From Gemmatimonadaceae bacterium (GTDB taxonomy: Bacteria > Gemmatimonadota > Gemmatimonadetes > Gemmatimonadales > Gemmatimonadaceae), in the NCBI GenBank assembly GCA_025356185.1, contig JANXUN010000442.1, positions 1-24,980 of the forward strand: a stretch of 24,980 nt of DNA. Reading direction: 5' to 3'. The number at the start of each line of letters is the position of its first letter. The first letter of the stretch is position 1. A program made the translations under genes and the position numbers. The notes under the pieces are model-generated. The model did not search any database and was not told where the DNA came from. It was given only the letters and a program-made list of their open reading frames with translations. Below, piece after piece: positions 7,248-15,193 of this stretch.

Positions 7248-9014
7248 TCAGGAGCCAATGGCGATGTCAGAGATATCTGTGCGTTCGAACACATCGCCAA
7301 GCCAGTTGACGATGGGCCACAGTTCAAGCAAAAGCAGCGAGCCACCCAAGAGCGCCGCAAGCGGCAGCGTCCACACGCCCAGAGAGTGGCCCAGAAAGAT
7401 GACGAGGAGGGCAAGGCCTGCGGGAAATACGAGTGCAACCGCTGCAACGAGTGTCGTCGCGCCCATCGTGAGCAGATTTTGTCCCATCGTCTCAAATCCG
7501 CGCGAGTCAGTACCAAGTCGTACCCACGCGGGAAACAGCAGTGCCGTCCCGTTTTGCACCGTAAACATCAGTGCATTGAGCGTGGGAATTGCGATGGCCG
7601 CGGCAACAAAGGTTGCCATCCCGATGTGATTGGAGAGGAGCAATCGCGGATCCATAATCGCGAGGACAACGGGGACGACCATCAGCGACCAAATCGTGAC
7701 GGAATGCAGAAGGGTCACTGCGGCGATCTCTGCGGCGACAATCTGACGTCCGGGCAGGGGCCAAGTTTTGAGAATAGACAGACGCGGAAGATCGAGTCGT
7801 AAATCGAAGCGCATCCACAACGGACCAACAAACACCAGCATCGCGCCCCAGCCCGCTGCGAGTCCCATAAAGAGATCTGCCGCCTTTTCTGACGCCGAGC
7901 GAATCGCGATAGCCATCACGACCAACCCGATCGTAAATGCAATGAGCTGCGATCGCCATGTGCCACCCCGCATCGCGGCCGCAACATTCTTCCAGACAAT
8001 AGCAACTGCGGGCGCGCCACGCGATGCGAGTTTGGGGATTCGCACCACCTTGCCTTTCTTGGATCGCGCTCGCGCCATCTGCGACGACCGAAAGCGCTGG
8101 ACGCGATCGGCGCGATGTTGGGTGGCTTCGAGCGCAGCCTCTTCGAACGACGCATCAAGTCGCACCACCCAGAGGTAGTGCACGAGCAGAATCACGACCG
8201 CAAACGGCATGACGCGAATCCACGACGAGAAGTCTCCCGCAAACACCGGCGCAAGTACCGAACGTACCGGCCACAAGGCGGCTGCAGGAATCGGTTGCTG
8301 CAACGCATCGACAACCGCGAGCAGCGCGGCGCGAAATCCGTCGTCACTTGCTGCTTTAAGGGCCTGAAATTTCGAGACGACACCCCACGCCACGGCGCCA
8401 AGCAGCGATCCGAAAACAAGCATGGGAGCGATGCTGCGACGTTGCCCGGGTCGCGCGTGCTCTAGCGCGTTCGCGCGAACCAGCGCCGCGCCAAGACGGT
8501 GCAACGCGAGCACAGAAAATCCAATCCACAACGCGAGACCGCGACGCCATCCTTGCGCCGATCCGCCGCCACCGCGCAGCAACACCGAAAAAATCACGGT
8601 GTTGAGCAAGATCGCCAACTGCGTGCGCGTCAACTTTGCGTGCACCAGCGCGCGTCGTGACACCGGCGCAGGAAAGAGGAACTGCACTTCGGAAGGCGCA
8701 AACGCGAGTGTCCCGCGATCAGCGCCAAAGATCCACCACCGCGCCGCCGAGATCAGCAATAACGCCGCAAGAATTGGAAGTACGAAATCCACGCGCGCGA
8801 TGGCGTTGAACGGCCCACCGCCAAGGCGCGCGTTGCGGAACAACGTCCACCAGATGTACAGCATACCGAGTACCATGGCGGCCAAATACCGCGGGCTCTT
8901 GGCGCGCGCGAGTTGGCGGCGCAAACGATTGCGCGCCGCACGCGTGTACAGAAACCACATCGCCCGCGCGGGCGATGGCGTGCGCAACGTCGTGGCGTCG
9001 GTGGCGATCGTCAC
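7248..9014 (-). CDS. ABC exporter permease (ABC_export-like)
   Basis: A 588-residue polytopic membrane protein. After a short cytoplasmic, Arg-rich N-terminus (about 20-45) come two hydrophobic segments (AAMVLGMLYIWWTLF and DFVLPILAALLLISAARWWIF), more membrane segments in the middle, and a C-terminal cluster of several long hydrophobic helices ending near the hydrophobic residues before GDVFERTDISDIAIGS. Its size and layout match the putative ABC exporter permeases often found in Gram-positives and Gemmatimonadota. The start is GTG 9014, which overlaps the ATPase stop as GTGA; a longer in-frame version back to 9164 would simply read through the ATPase gene in another frame. With the upstream ATPase it should form a complete exporter. 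The substrate is unknown. Confidence 0.8.
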   Translation of the reverse strand: MTIATDATTLRTPSPARAMWFLYTRAARNRLRRQLARAKSPRYLAAMVLGMLYIWWTLFRNARLGGGPFNAIARVDFVLPILAALLLISAARWWIFGADRGTLAFAPSEVQFLFPAPVSRRALVHAKLTRTQLAILLNTVIFSVLLRGGGGSAQGWRRGLALWIGFSVLALHRLGAALVRANALEHARPGQRRSIAPMLVFGSLLGAVAWGVVSKFQALKAASDDGFRAALLAVVDALQQPIPAAALWPVRSVLAPVFAGDFSSWIRVMPFAVVILLVHYLWVVRLDASFEEAALEATQHRADRVQRFRSSQMARARSKKGKVVRIPKLASRGAPAVAIVWKNVAAAMRGGTWRSQLIAFTIGLVVMAIAIRSASEKAADLFMGLAAGWGAMLVFVGPLWMRFDLRLDLPRLSILKTWPLPGRQIVAAEIAAVTLLHSVTIWSLMVVPVVLAIMDPRLLLSNHIGMATFVAAAIAIPTLNALMFTVQNGTALLFPAWVRLGTDSRGFETMGQNLLTMGATTLVAAVALVFPAGLALLVIFLGHSLGVWTLPLAALLGGSLLLLELWPIVNWLGDVFERTDISDIAIGS

Positions 9015-9751
9015 GCCGTTGGCGCTCGCCCGTCGTCGCCCGTCAGCGCGAGAAACATTTCTTCGAGCGTGCGACCGTGTAGTTCGGGACGTGAGGCGAC
9101 AATGTCGGCAATTGTGCCGATCGCCACTGCTTCTCCACGTCGAATAACGAGAATGCGCGTGCACAATTCCTCGACGAGATGCAGCAAGTGCGAGCTCAGC
9201 ACAATCGCGGCACCATCACGTGCGCGTGCAAGAATTGTTTCTTTCATGCGGCGAATGCCCACCGGGTCGAGGCCCGTGAGCGGTTCGTCCAACAACACCA
9301 CCGATGGGTCGTGCAGCAGGCCACACGCGATCGCCAGCTTCTGCTTCATGCCGCGCGACAATTCTGACGGCAACGCATCGGCTTTTGGCGTCAGTTCAAG
9401 TTCTTCGAGCAACGGCGCAATGCGTGGACCCGCATCGGTGACCCCGTACAGTCGCGCGACAAACTGCAAATGTTCAGTGACCGTCAGATAATCGAACAGC
9501 TGCGGCTCATCCGGGATAAAGGCAAGCCGTGACTTCGCCTTGACCGGCTCGTTCTTCAGATCGATACCCGCAATGCGGATATGTCCCGACGTCGGCTGCA
9601 AGATCCCGGCGAGCGCACGGAGCGTCGTGGTCTTGCCCGCGCCATTCGGGCCGACGAGTCCCAGGACTTCGCCGGACGGAACGCTGAACGAGAGCGCGTT
9701 CACGGCGACCATATCGCCATACATTTTGGTATACTGCTCGACGTCGATCAC
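9011..9751 (-). CDS. ABC transporter ATP-binding protein
   Basis: A 246-residue ATPase subunit. Walker A is GPNGAGKTT (34-42), the signature is LSRGM (131-135, C-loop before KQKLAIA), Walker B is VVLLDEP (151-157), followed by the D-loop TGLDP (159-163) and the H-loop histidine H188 (SSHLL). The Q-loop glutamine is not obvious: IPDEPQLFDYLTV (79-91) is the equivalent segment, as in many exporter ATPases of the CcmA/NatA type. The start is GTG 9751, with a GGAG-type ribosome binding site four bases upstream. It overlaps the permease start by four bases. The divergent EAL-HDOD gene begins 39 bases away, so the promoters of the two genes must be close or overlapping. Confidence 0.93.
   Translation of the reverse strand: MIDVEQYTKMYGDMVAVNALSFSVPSGEVLGLVGPNGAGKTTTLRALAGILQPTSGHIRIAGIDLKNEPVKAKSRLAFIPDEPQLFDYLTVTEHLQFVARLYGVTDAGPRIAPLLEELELTPKADALPSELSRGMKQKLAIACGLLHDPSVVLLDEPLTGLDPVGIRRMKETILARARDGAAIVLSSHLLHLVEELCTRILVIRRGEAVAIGTIADIVASRPELHGRTLEEMFLALTGDDGRAPTA
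9730..9735 (+). promoter_or_regulatory. Possible extended -10 promoter for the EAL-HDOD gene
   Basis: TATACT at these positions is preceded by TG with one base between (TGGTATACT), which is an extended -10 arrangement. It would start transcription near 9742 and leave a leader of about 49 bases before GTG 9791. No convincing -35 is present at the usual distance. It lies inside the start of the opposite-strand ATPase gene. Tentative, read by eye only. Confidence 0.3.
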
Positions 9752-9790
9752 GGTGCTCCAAGTTAAGCTGGTTCCCTAAATAATACCTGT

Positions 9791-11071
9791 GTGGAAACAC
9801 CGCCGTCGGCGCAAACGGTCTACATCGCTCGCCAGCCTATTTTTGACGCCGGTAATCGGCGCGTGGCCTACGAACTGCTGTACCGAGCAAATGCGCACGC
9901 CAAAAATGCCGGTGAACTCACACATGATGTGATGTTCTCCGATACGGCGTTACACGCCGTGGTATCGATTGGACTCGACCGCCTGACGGGCGGCGCGATT
10001 GCGTTCATCAACGTGACCCGTGAGCACTTGGTTACTGATCTGTACAAGATCTTTGATCCCTCCACCGTCGTCCTTGAACTGCTCGAGTCCGTGGACGGTG
10101 ACCACGAAGTCATCGCCGCCTGTACCCGCGCCGCCGCGGCTGGGTACACGCTTGCGCTCGACGATTACGACGGCCGCTCATCGCTCGATGCGCTGCTCCC
10201 GATCGTGAAGATTGTCAAACTCGACGTACTCAGCTGCTCCGTCGAGTTGCTCGCGCAACGGGTGCATCGACTGCGGCAACAGCAGCTCACCATCCTCGCC
10301 GAAAAAGTTGAAACCAGTTCCATGCGCGCGCTCTGTCAGGAGCTCGGCTGTGATCTGTTTCAAGGCTACGTGTTTAGCCGGCCGGAAACACTCGATGGGC
10401 GCGCGATTTCGCTGCAGCAGACGACGATGATCAACATCATGGGTTTGCTCGGCGACCGCGCGATCAGTGATCAGGCACTCGATGACGCATTTCGCTCGCA
10501 TCCGTCGCTGTCATTCGCGCTGCTGCGCATCGTCAACTCGGCGTCATTTGGCGCGCGATCGGTCGAGTCGATCGGTCACGCCATTCGACTCATTGGACGG
10601 GATGCGCTCTCGCGGTGGTTGCTGGTGATGCTCGTGGCGTCCGTCGCGACGCAGAATCCCGTCGCGTCGGAGGCCGTGATTCAGGCGATGACGCGCGGAC
10701 GCTTCTGCGAGTTGCTTGCCATGCGCACCGAATCGGGCGATCCGGCCGCACGTTTTCTCGTAGGACTCTTGTCGTGCATCGACGTGCTGCTGGGACAGCC
10801 GATGGAACGTGTCCTCGAGCGGCTTCCAGTCGGCGACGACGTGCGCGATGCCTTACTGCACGGAACGGGTCCACACGCCCCGGTGCTGTCGCTCGTGAAG
10901 CAGTATGAGGTCGGTGACTGGGACCTCGTCGACGCGCAAATACATGCCGCGTTTAACGAAAGTGGCGAGCTGGCTGCGCTTTACGCCGAGGCCGCAATGT
11001 GGGCCCACGAGCGTCTCAACAGTACAGCTACCGCTTCGTTGCCTTCGGAACGACCAACGGTGATTCGGTAA
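9791..11071 (+). CDS. EAL-HDOD (YuxH-type) signalling protein
   Basis: A 426-residue protein with an N-terminal EAL domain (about 8-205) and a C-terminal HDOD domain (about 210-410). IARQPIFD (12-19) and YELLYR (27-32) are typical of this family, where EAL reads ELL but the metal-binding Glu (E28) is kept. N74 (FINVT), the paired Asp 124-125 (LDDYD), K143 (VKLD), E171 (AEKVET) and QGYVFSRP (191-198) are present, while the DFGTGYSSL loop is shortened to DYDGRSSL. Related proteins are usually c-di-GMP binding or weakly active regulators, often tied to motility. The HDOD part shows LLRIVNSASFG (244-254) and AIRLIGRDALSRWLL (264-278). GTG 9791 has no clear ribosome binding site. The 3' end overlaps motB on the other strand. 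Confidence 0.9.
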   Translation: METPPSAQTVYIARQPIFDAGNRRVAYELLYRANAHAKNAGELTHDVMFSDTALHAVVSIGLDRLTGGAIAFINVTREHLVTDLYKIFDPSTVVLELLESVDGDHEVIAACTRAAAAGYTLALDDYDGRSSLDALLPIVKIVKLDVLSCSVELLAQRVHRLRQQQLTILAEKVETSSMRALCQELGCDLFQGYVFSRPETLDGRAISLQQTTMINIMGLLGDRAISDQALDDAFRSHPSLSFALLRIVNSASFGARSVESIGHAIRLIGRDALSRWLLVMLVASVATQNPVASEAVIQAMTRGRFCELLAMRTESGDPAARFLVGLLSCIDVLLGQPMERVLERLPVGDDVRDALLHGTGPHAPVLSLVKQYEVGDWDLVDAQIHAAFNESGELAALYAEAAMWAHERLNSTATASLPSERPTVIR

Positions 11072-11945
11072 CGGTCGACGGCGATTGCGGCAGCGGCTTG
11101 CCAATGTTCGCGATCAACGAATCGCGTTTGTTGACGGCCAGCTCTTCCGGCGACGCCTCGTTCGGATTCACGTGCGAGTACGGCAACAAAATCGAAATAC
11201 GTCGATTGGCCGATGCGAGTGGCTCGTTGAGAACACGCAACTTGGTGTCAGCGTATCCGCGCACACCAATAATCTGTCCTTTCGAAACGCCGACCGTTTC
11301 TAACACGCGCCGCGCTGCGTTGGCGCGATCTGACGAGAGTTCCCAATTGCCGTAGTCGCCGTCCGCACCGAACTTCGCGCCATCGGTGTGTCCTTCCAGT
11401 TCAATCGGATGATCAATGTGTGCGAGTTCCGCGCCAATCAACTGCAGCGCGAGCATCATCGCCGATTTCATCTTCGCCGAGCCTGACGGAAAGTAGTTGT
11501 CGCCCGATCCGGTTTCGACCAACTCAATACGCAGTCCGTCGGGCGTCATCTGCACGTCGACGACGGCATGCATCTTCTTGAGGGAGTCGCTAGCGGCAAT
11601 CTTTCCTTCAATCTGTTTCTTGAGCGACTCGAACGAACGTTGTTCGGTCGATCGCACAATCATGCGCAGCTGTGTTTTTTGCACGTTTGCCGGTGTCGTG
11701 CCCGTCGATAAAGGACTTGCACCCGCGCCGTAGCCTTTCTTATAGCCCACGGGGTTGGCGAAATAGCCTTCGATGGCCTGCTTGGTCTTGTCGTCCATAC
11801 CAAGAATCCACATCACCATGAAGAACGCCATCATGGCGGTCACGAAGTCGGCGTACGCCACCTTCCATGAACCGCCGTGATGTCCGCCGCCGCCCTGAAT
11901 GATCTTCTTGACGATGACGACTTTCTTGCCAGCGCGTGCGGCCAT
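11028..11945 (-). CDS. motB: Flagellar motor stator protein MotB
   Basis: A 305-residue stator subunit. The N-terminus is cytoplasmic and basic (KKVVIVKKIIQGGGGHHGG), then a single membrane helix (about 30-49, AYADFVTAMMAFFMVMW) carries the proton-binding aspartate D33. The periplasmic part ends in an OmpA-like peptidoglycan-binding domain, recognised by LEGHTDG and NWELSSDRANAARRVLE and by SANRRISILL. With MotA it forms the ion channel that drives rotation. A proton rather than sodium motor is likely but not proven. The ATG lies two bases after the motA stop, with a GGCGG-type site inside the end of motA. The last 44 bases are antisense to the end of the EAL-HDOD gene. Confidence 0.96.
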   Translation of the reverse strand: MAARAGKKVVIVKKIIQGGGGHHGGSWKVAYADFVTAMMAFFMVMWILGMDDKTKQAIEGYFANPVGYKKGYGAGASPLSTGTTPANVQKTQLRMIVRSTEQRSFESLKKQIEGKIAASDSLKKMHAVVDVQMTPDGLRIELVETGSGDNYFPSGSAKMKSAMMLALQLIGAELAHIDHPIELEGHTDGAKFGADGDYGNWELSSDRANAARRVLETVGVSKGQIIGVRGYADTKLRVLNEPLASANRRISILLPYSHVNPNEASPEELAVNKRDSLIANIGKPLPQSPSTVTESPLVVPKATKR

Positions 11946-11947
11946 CG

Positions 11948-12805
11948 TTACGCCGCCTTCTTACGCGTGAGGTCTTCCAGCTCCGCAAAACTTGGACGCT
12001 CGTGTGGTTCGATGTTGCGCCGTGAGAACTCGACGGCGGTCATCGGCGCATCGCCACGTGCAAATGACAAAAGCGCGGTCCGAATGCACAACATGTAATC
12101 GTGCTCGGAGTGAATGCGCATTTCCATCGCTTTCGCCAACGGTCCAAATACACCGTATGCGAGCAAAATGCCCAAGAACGTGCCCACGAGGGCGGCGGCA
12201 ACGTTCGCGCCGATTTCCGACGCCGCGCCACCAATGGAACCCATGGTGATGATCACGCCGAGCACGGCGGCCACGATGCCGAAGCCCGGCATTGCATCGC
12301 CCACCGTCGTCACGGCGTGCGGCACCAGCATTGCTTCGTGGTGATGCTTTTCCAGGTCGACGTCGAGAATATCGGCGAGATTGTGATCTTCGACCGTGCC
12401 GGTGAGCAACACCTTGAGCGTATCACACAACAGCGACACGGCATGATGATTTCCCGTGAACGACGGATACTTTTGAAAGATGTCGCTACTTTCCGGATTC
12501 TCGATGTGCGCTTCCAGTCCCACCAAGCCATCCTTGCGGGCTTTCTGGAAGATCTCGTAAAGTACCTGCAATAGCTGCGCATACGCCGATGCGCCGTACG
12601 GATTGGGTTTCAATAATCCGAGCGTTTGTGCGAGGCACGCTTTCAAGACCGACGGCGGATTCGCGATGATCAGCGTACCGATTGCCGCACCGCCGAGAAT
12701 CAAAAACTCATTCGGTTGAATGAGTACCGCGATGTGCCCATGGTGCATGACATAGCCACCGATCACGGACCCAAAGACGACCAGTATGCCGATGATGACG
12801 AACAC
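11948..12805 (-). CDS. motA: Flagellar motor stator protein MotA
   Basis: A 285-residue four-helix stator subunit. The N-terminus closely follows the E. coli pattern (VIIGILVVFGSVIGGYVMHHG, then QPNEFLILGGAAIGT). The last two membrane helices are present (MPGFGIVAAVLGVIITMG with its conserved proline, and AALVGTFLGILLAYGVFGPLA). The charged cytoplasmic loop between helices 2 and 3 (about 80-160) interacts with FliG in the family. The start is GTG 12805 with an AGGA site eight bases upstream (positions 12814-12817 on the opposite strand). motB follows after two bases. The divergent gene at 12827 is so close that the motA promoter must lie inside that gene. Confidence 0.96.
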   Translation of the reverse strand: MFVIIGILVVFGSVIGGYVMHHGHIAVLIQPNEFLILGGAAIGTLIIANPPSVLKACLAQTLGLLKPNPYGASAYAQLLQVLYEIFQKARKDGLVGLEAHIENPESSDIFQKYPSFTGNHHAVSLLCDTLKVLLTGTVEDHNLADILDVDLEKHHHEAMLVPHAVTTVGDAMPGFGIVAAVLGVIITMGSIGGAASEIGANVAAALVGTFLGILLAYGVFGPLAKAMEMRIHSEHDYMLCIRTALLSFARGDAPMTAVEFSRRNIEPHERPSFAELEDLTRKKAA

Positions 12806-12813
12806 GTGCGCGA

Positions 12814-12821
12814 TCCTGGAG
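12814..12821. promoter_or_regulatory. Abutting divergent ribosome binding sites of motA and the kinase-like gene
   Basis: The eight bases TCCTGGAG hold AGGA for motA on the - strand (eight bases before GTG 12805) and GGAG for the + strand gene (five bases before GTG 12827). Only 21 bases separate the two start codons, so there is no room for two promoters between them. Each transcript must start inside the opposite coding region, giving complementary 5' ends. Confidence 0.55.
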
Positions 12822-12826
12822 AGTGA

Positions 12827-13504
12827 GTGAACGACTTAGGGCATGACGAGTTGCGTGGCACGAATCCCGAGGGCGAAGCCTTGACGGGCGTGACACGCTG
12901 GCTGTCCATACATGACGATTTGCTGCGCGGGCTGACACATACCTTGAGCAATCGCGTGGGCACGATTGCGGCAGCGGCCTACATGGTCGAATTGCAGCCC
13001 GCGTCGCTGACCACGAGTGCGGCCGCGCTGCGTGCAGAGAGCGAAACGCTCGAGGCCCTGTTGCGACTGTTTCGCATGCTGCCGCGTCGGGAGAGCGGCG
13101 CCGGCGAGCCGGTCATTCCCACGGATGCAGCCAACAGTGCGATCGAGTTGTACGGGCATCACCCCAATCACCCAACTACCCCTATCACCGTGGTGATCGA
13201 CGGTGACATGCAGCCGGCGTACGTCGATCCCGCGACGCTCACATTGGCCATTGTCGTCGGACTCGACACGGCGAGTCGCGCGACGGCCGATCATGATCTC
13301 CAGATCACGATCTCGTGTTCGACGGAGTGGGTGACCATCACCGTGCAGGCGGGCGACGGTGCGATAGACACCGATGTGACCGACAATCTCGCGGCCATCT
13401 CCTGGTTGTTGTCGCCGTTCAACGGTCACAGTGCGCCACACGTGTCGGGCGCACGGCTCATGATTCCGACGCTGCAGGCAGCGCGACGCGCGCAGCGCGG
13501 TTAG
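12827..13504 (+). CDS. Degenerate histidine-kinase-like protein
   Basis: A 225-residue protein whose N-terminal part looks like the dimerisation/phosphotransfer helices of a sensor kinase. HDDLLRGLTHTLSNRVGTI (29-47) resembles the H-box of the form GLxHxLxNRLGTI, with H38 as candidate phospho-acceptor, and a second helix follows at about 60-86. The C-terminal part (95-220) has the spacing of a small ATPase domain but lacks a clear N-box (LAIVVGLDTASRA where an Asn would be expected) and has only VQAGDGAID in place of a G1 box. No sensor or membrane segment is present. The start is GTG 12827 with GGAG five bases upstream. It sits between motA and csrA, both antisense to it at its ends. A regulatory role in motility is inference. 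Confidence 0.6.
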   Translation: MNDLGHDELRGTNPEGEALTGVTRWLSIHDDLLRGLTHTLSNRVGTIAAAAYMVELQPASLTTSAAALRAESETLEALLRLFRMLPRRESGAGEPVIPTDAANSAIELYGHHPNHPTTPITVVIDGDMQPAYVDPATLTLAIVVGLDTASRATADHDLQITISCSTEWVTITVQAGDGAIDTDVTDNLAAISWLLSPFNGHSAPHVSGARLMIPTLQAARRAQRG

Positions 13505-13736
13505 CGTCGCCGGGTGTCGCGAGCAGTGACGCGAGCCACGGCGACGCCGCGGCACTCGACGTGGCGCGTTGATTCTCGAGCGCCACACGTTCGGCGATCT
13601 CACCTCGCAAAATTTTGACGTCGACGGGTGCTTCGATGCCGATGCGTACACCACCGCGATCGCAGGCGACGATCACAATGCGGATCCCGCCTTCAATCAG
13701 TATCGACTCGCCTTCGCGACGACCAAGAATGAGCAT
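13458..13736 (-). CDS. csrA: Translational regulator CsrA with C-terminal extension
   Basis: A 92-residue protein; residues 1 to about 60 are a complete CsrA. MLILGRREGESI starts the first strand, VRIGIEAP (30-37) is the hallmark, and R44 (KILRGEI) is the RNA-contacting arginine. CsrA dimers bind GGA motifs in leader RNAs and repress or stabilise them, classically flagellin and motility messages. The tail from about 61 to 92 is Ala/Ser-rich and longer than in E. coli (61 residues in total). The gene starts six bases after flgK, with AGG five bases before ATG. No fliW, the usual protein antagonist, is next to it. Its last 47 bases overlap the end of the kinase-like gene on the other strand, and the overlap encodes the tail. 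Confidence 0.93.
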   Translation of the reverse strand: MLILGRREGESILIEGGIRIVIVACDRGGVRIGIEAPVDVKILRGEIAERVALENQRATSSAAASPWLASLLATPGDANRAARVALPAASES

Positions 13737-13742
13737 CGTCGC

Positions 13743-15191
13743 CTAAATCAACTGGAGGAGTGTTTGCAGCATTTCGTCGGCGGTCTTGATCAATTTTGTC
13801 GCCGCCACGTACGACTGTTGCACGCGGAGCATCTGCGTGAGCTCTTCGTCCGAGTTCACGCCACTCACCGACTGTCGCCGCGCATCACCTTGCTCTTCCA
13901 TCGTTGCATAGACGGTCGCGTCGTCTTGCGCGCCCTTCACCGCCGACCCCAAGCCGGTGACGGTGCTGCGAAAGAATCCGGCAAACGTTCCCGTTTCGAC
14001 GCTGCCGCTTGGCGGCGTGTAGGTCACCGTGTTCGCGGTTGTGCGCAACGCACTGATCGCCAACCCGACGCTGTTGTCCGTCGGCGCATTCGCATTGCCG
14101 CTCACGGCAATCTTCGTGACATCGGCCGCAATAACCGCGTCAAGCTGGATCGTACTGCCGCGGACGGGATTCAATAGCGTGCCGGCATCGAAAAAATTGC
14201 CTGCGGCCGTTCCCGGAATTGTTGTTCCTGAGAACACAAATCCCGTTGAATGCGTTGCGTTCACACTACTCACCAACGATGACGCCAACTTATCCAATCG
14301 TGCGCGCAACGACGGGATGTCTGTGTTGATCACCGTGGTGATCGCCTTCAACTCACCACCTAACGGCGCCAGTCGGTCGGGCGAATTGCCGAGCGTAATG
14401 CGCACACTGATGTCACTGGGCGTCACCGCGGGCAGCGGATTCGGTATCTCCAGCTGCACGCGCAGCGGCCGACTCTCGTTGCCGTCAACGAGCGTCGAGT
14501 TGCCGATGATCACCGACACCGTCCCGTCAATCTGATTGATGACGCGCGTGCCTGCTGTCTTCGAAAGCGTATCCAGCACCATGTCGCGTTGATCACGCAG
14601 ATCGTTGGCCGGACCACCGTTCGATTCTGTGGTCAAAATCCGCGAATTGAGATCCGCGACACGCGTGGCCAAGGTATTGATCTGCGTCACGGTCGTCGAC
14701 AGACGTTCAAACGACGATGTTCGCTGCTGGGTCAGTTGCGTGTCGTAGTTGTGAAATAGCTGCGCGACTTGTTGGCCCCGCTGCTGCACAAGCGCCTGCG
14801 CCCCGATGCTACTTGGAGTTGCGGCGAGGTCGTTGTAGGCACCCCAAAATTCATCGAGCGCATTCGACATTCCCGCGTCACTGGGCTCGCCGAAGATGCC
14901 TTCTAACTGGGAGAGCGCCGTGCTGTGTGTCTGGGCCTCCCCCGACTGTCCCGCTGCCGCGCGATAGCCGTCGTCGAGCAGGATGTCGCGTTTGCGTTGA
15001 ATGGTGCTGACGTGCACGCCGGTGCCGACGTTGCCGTACGGCATGCGCACCGACGGATTCGTCTCCAGCACGGCCTCTTGACGCGAATAGCCAGGCGTTT
15101 CCGCGTTCGCGACATTCTGCGCAATCGTTGCGAGCACCTGTTGATGTGCCAACAGCGCGCCACGAGCAATGCTAAAGAGTCCGCTGCTCAT
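13743..15191 (-). CDS. flgK: Flagellar hook-associated protein 1 (FlgK)
   Basis: A 482-residue protein of the first hook-filament junction ring. The N-terminal rod/hook helix is LFSIARGALLAHQQVLATIA followed by QNVANAETPGYSRQ, the family signature. The C-terminal helix is SDEELTQMLRVQQSYVAATKL and KTADEMLQTLLQLI. The two termini pair as coiled coil in the assembled ring. The central part (about 100-400) is variable, with coiled-coil-like helices early and beta-rich sequence later. The start is two bases after flgN, its export chaperone. The gene normally found after it, flgL (the second junction protein), is absent; csrA follows instead. Confidence 0.95.
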   Translation of the reverse strand: MSSGLFSIARGALLAHQQVLATIAQNVANAETPGYSRQEAVLETNPSVRMPYGNVGTGVHVSTIQRKRDILLDDGYRAAAGQSGEAQTHSTALSQLEGIFGEPSDAGMSNALDEFWGAYNDLAATPSSIGAQALVQQRGQQVAQLFHNYDTQLTQQRTSSFERLSTTVTQINTLATRVADLNSRILTTESNGGPANDLRDQRDMVLDTLSKTAGTRVINQIDGTVSVIIGNSTLVDGNESRPLRVQLEIPNPLPAVTPSDISVRITLGNSPDRLAPLGGELKAITTVINTDIPSLRARLDKLASSLVSSVNATHSTGFVFSGTTIPGTAAGNFFDAGTLLNPVRGSTIQLDAVIAADVTKIAVSGNANAPTDNSVGLAISALRTTANTVTYTPPSGSVETGTFAGFFRSTVTGLGSAVKGAQDDATVYATMEEQGDARRQSVSGVNSDEELTQMLRVQQSYVAATKLIKTADEMLQTLLQLI

Positions 15192-15193
15192 GG

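Noticed and set aside
9015..9164. Longer N-terminus for the ABC permease
   Set aside because: The extra 50 residues are the ATPase gene read in another frame; the GTG at 9014 overlaps the ATPase stop in the same GTGA style as other junctions.
12836..13654. 272-codon - strand ORF opposite the kinase-like gene
   Set aside because: Composition is Arg/His-rich like other shadow frames here, it runs through the csrA coding region in another frame, and the + strand frame has a helix pattern and a well-placed ribosome binding site.
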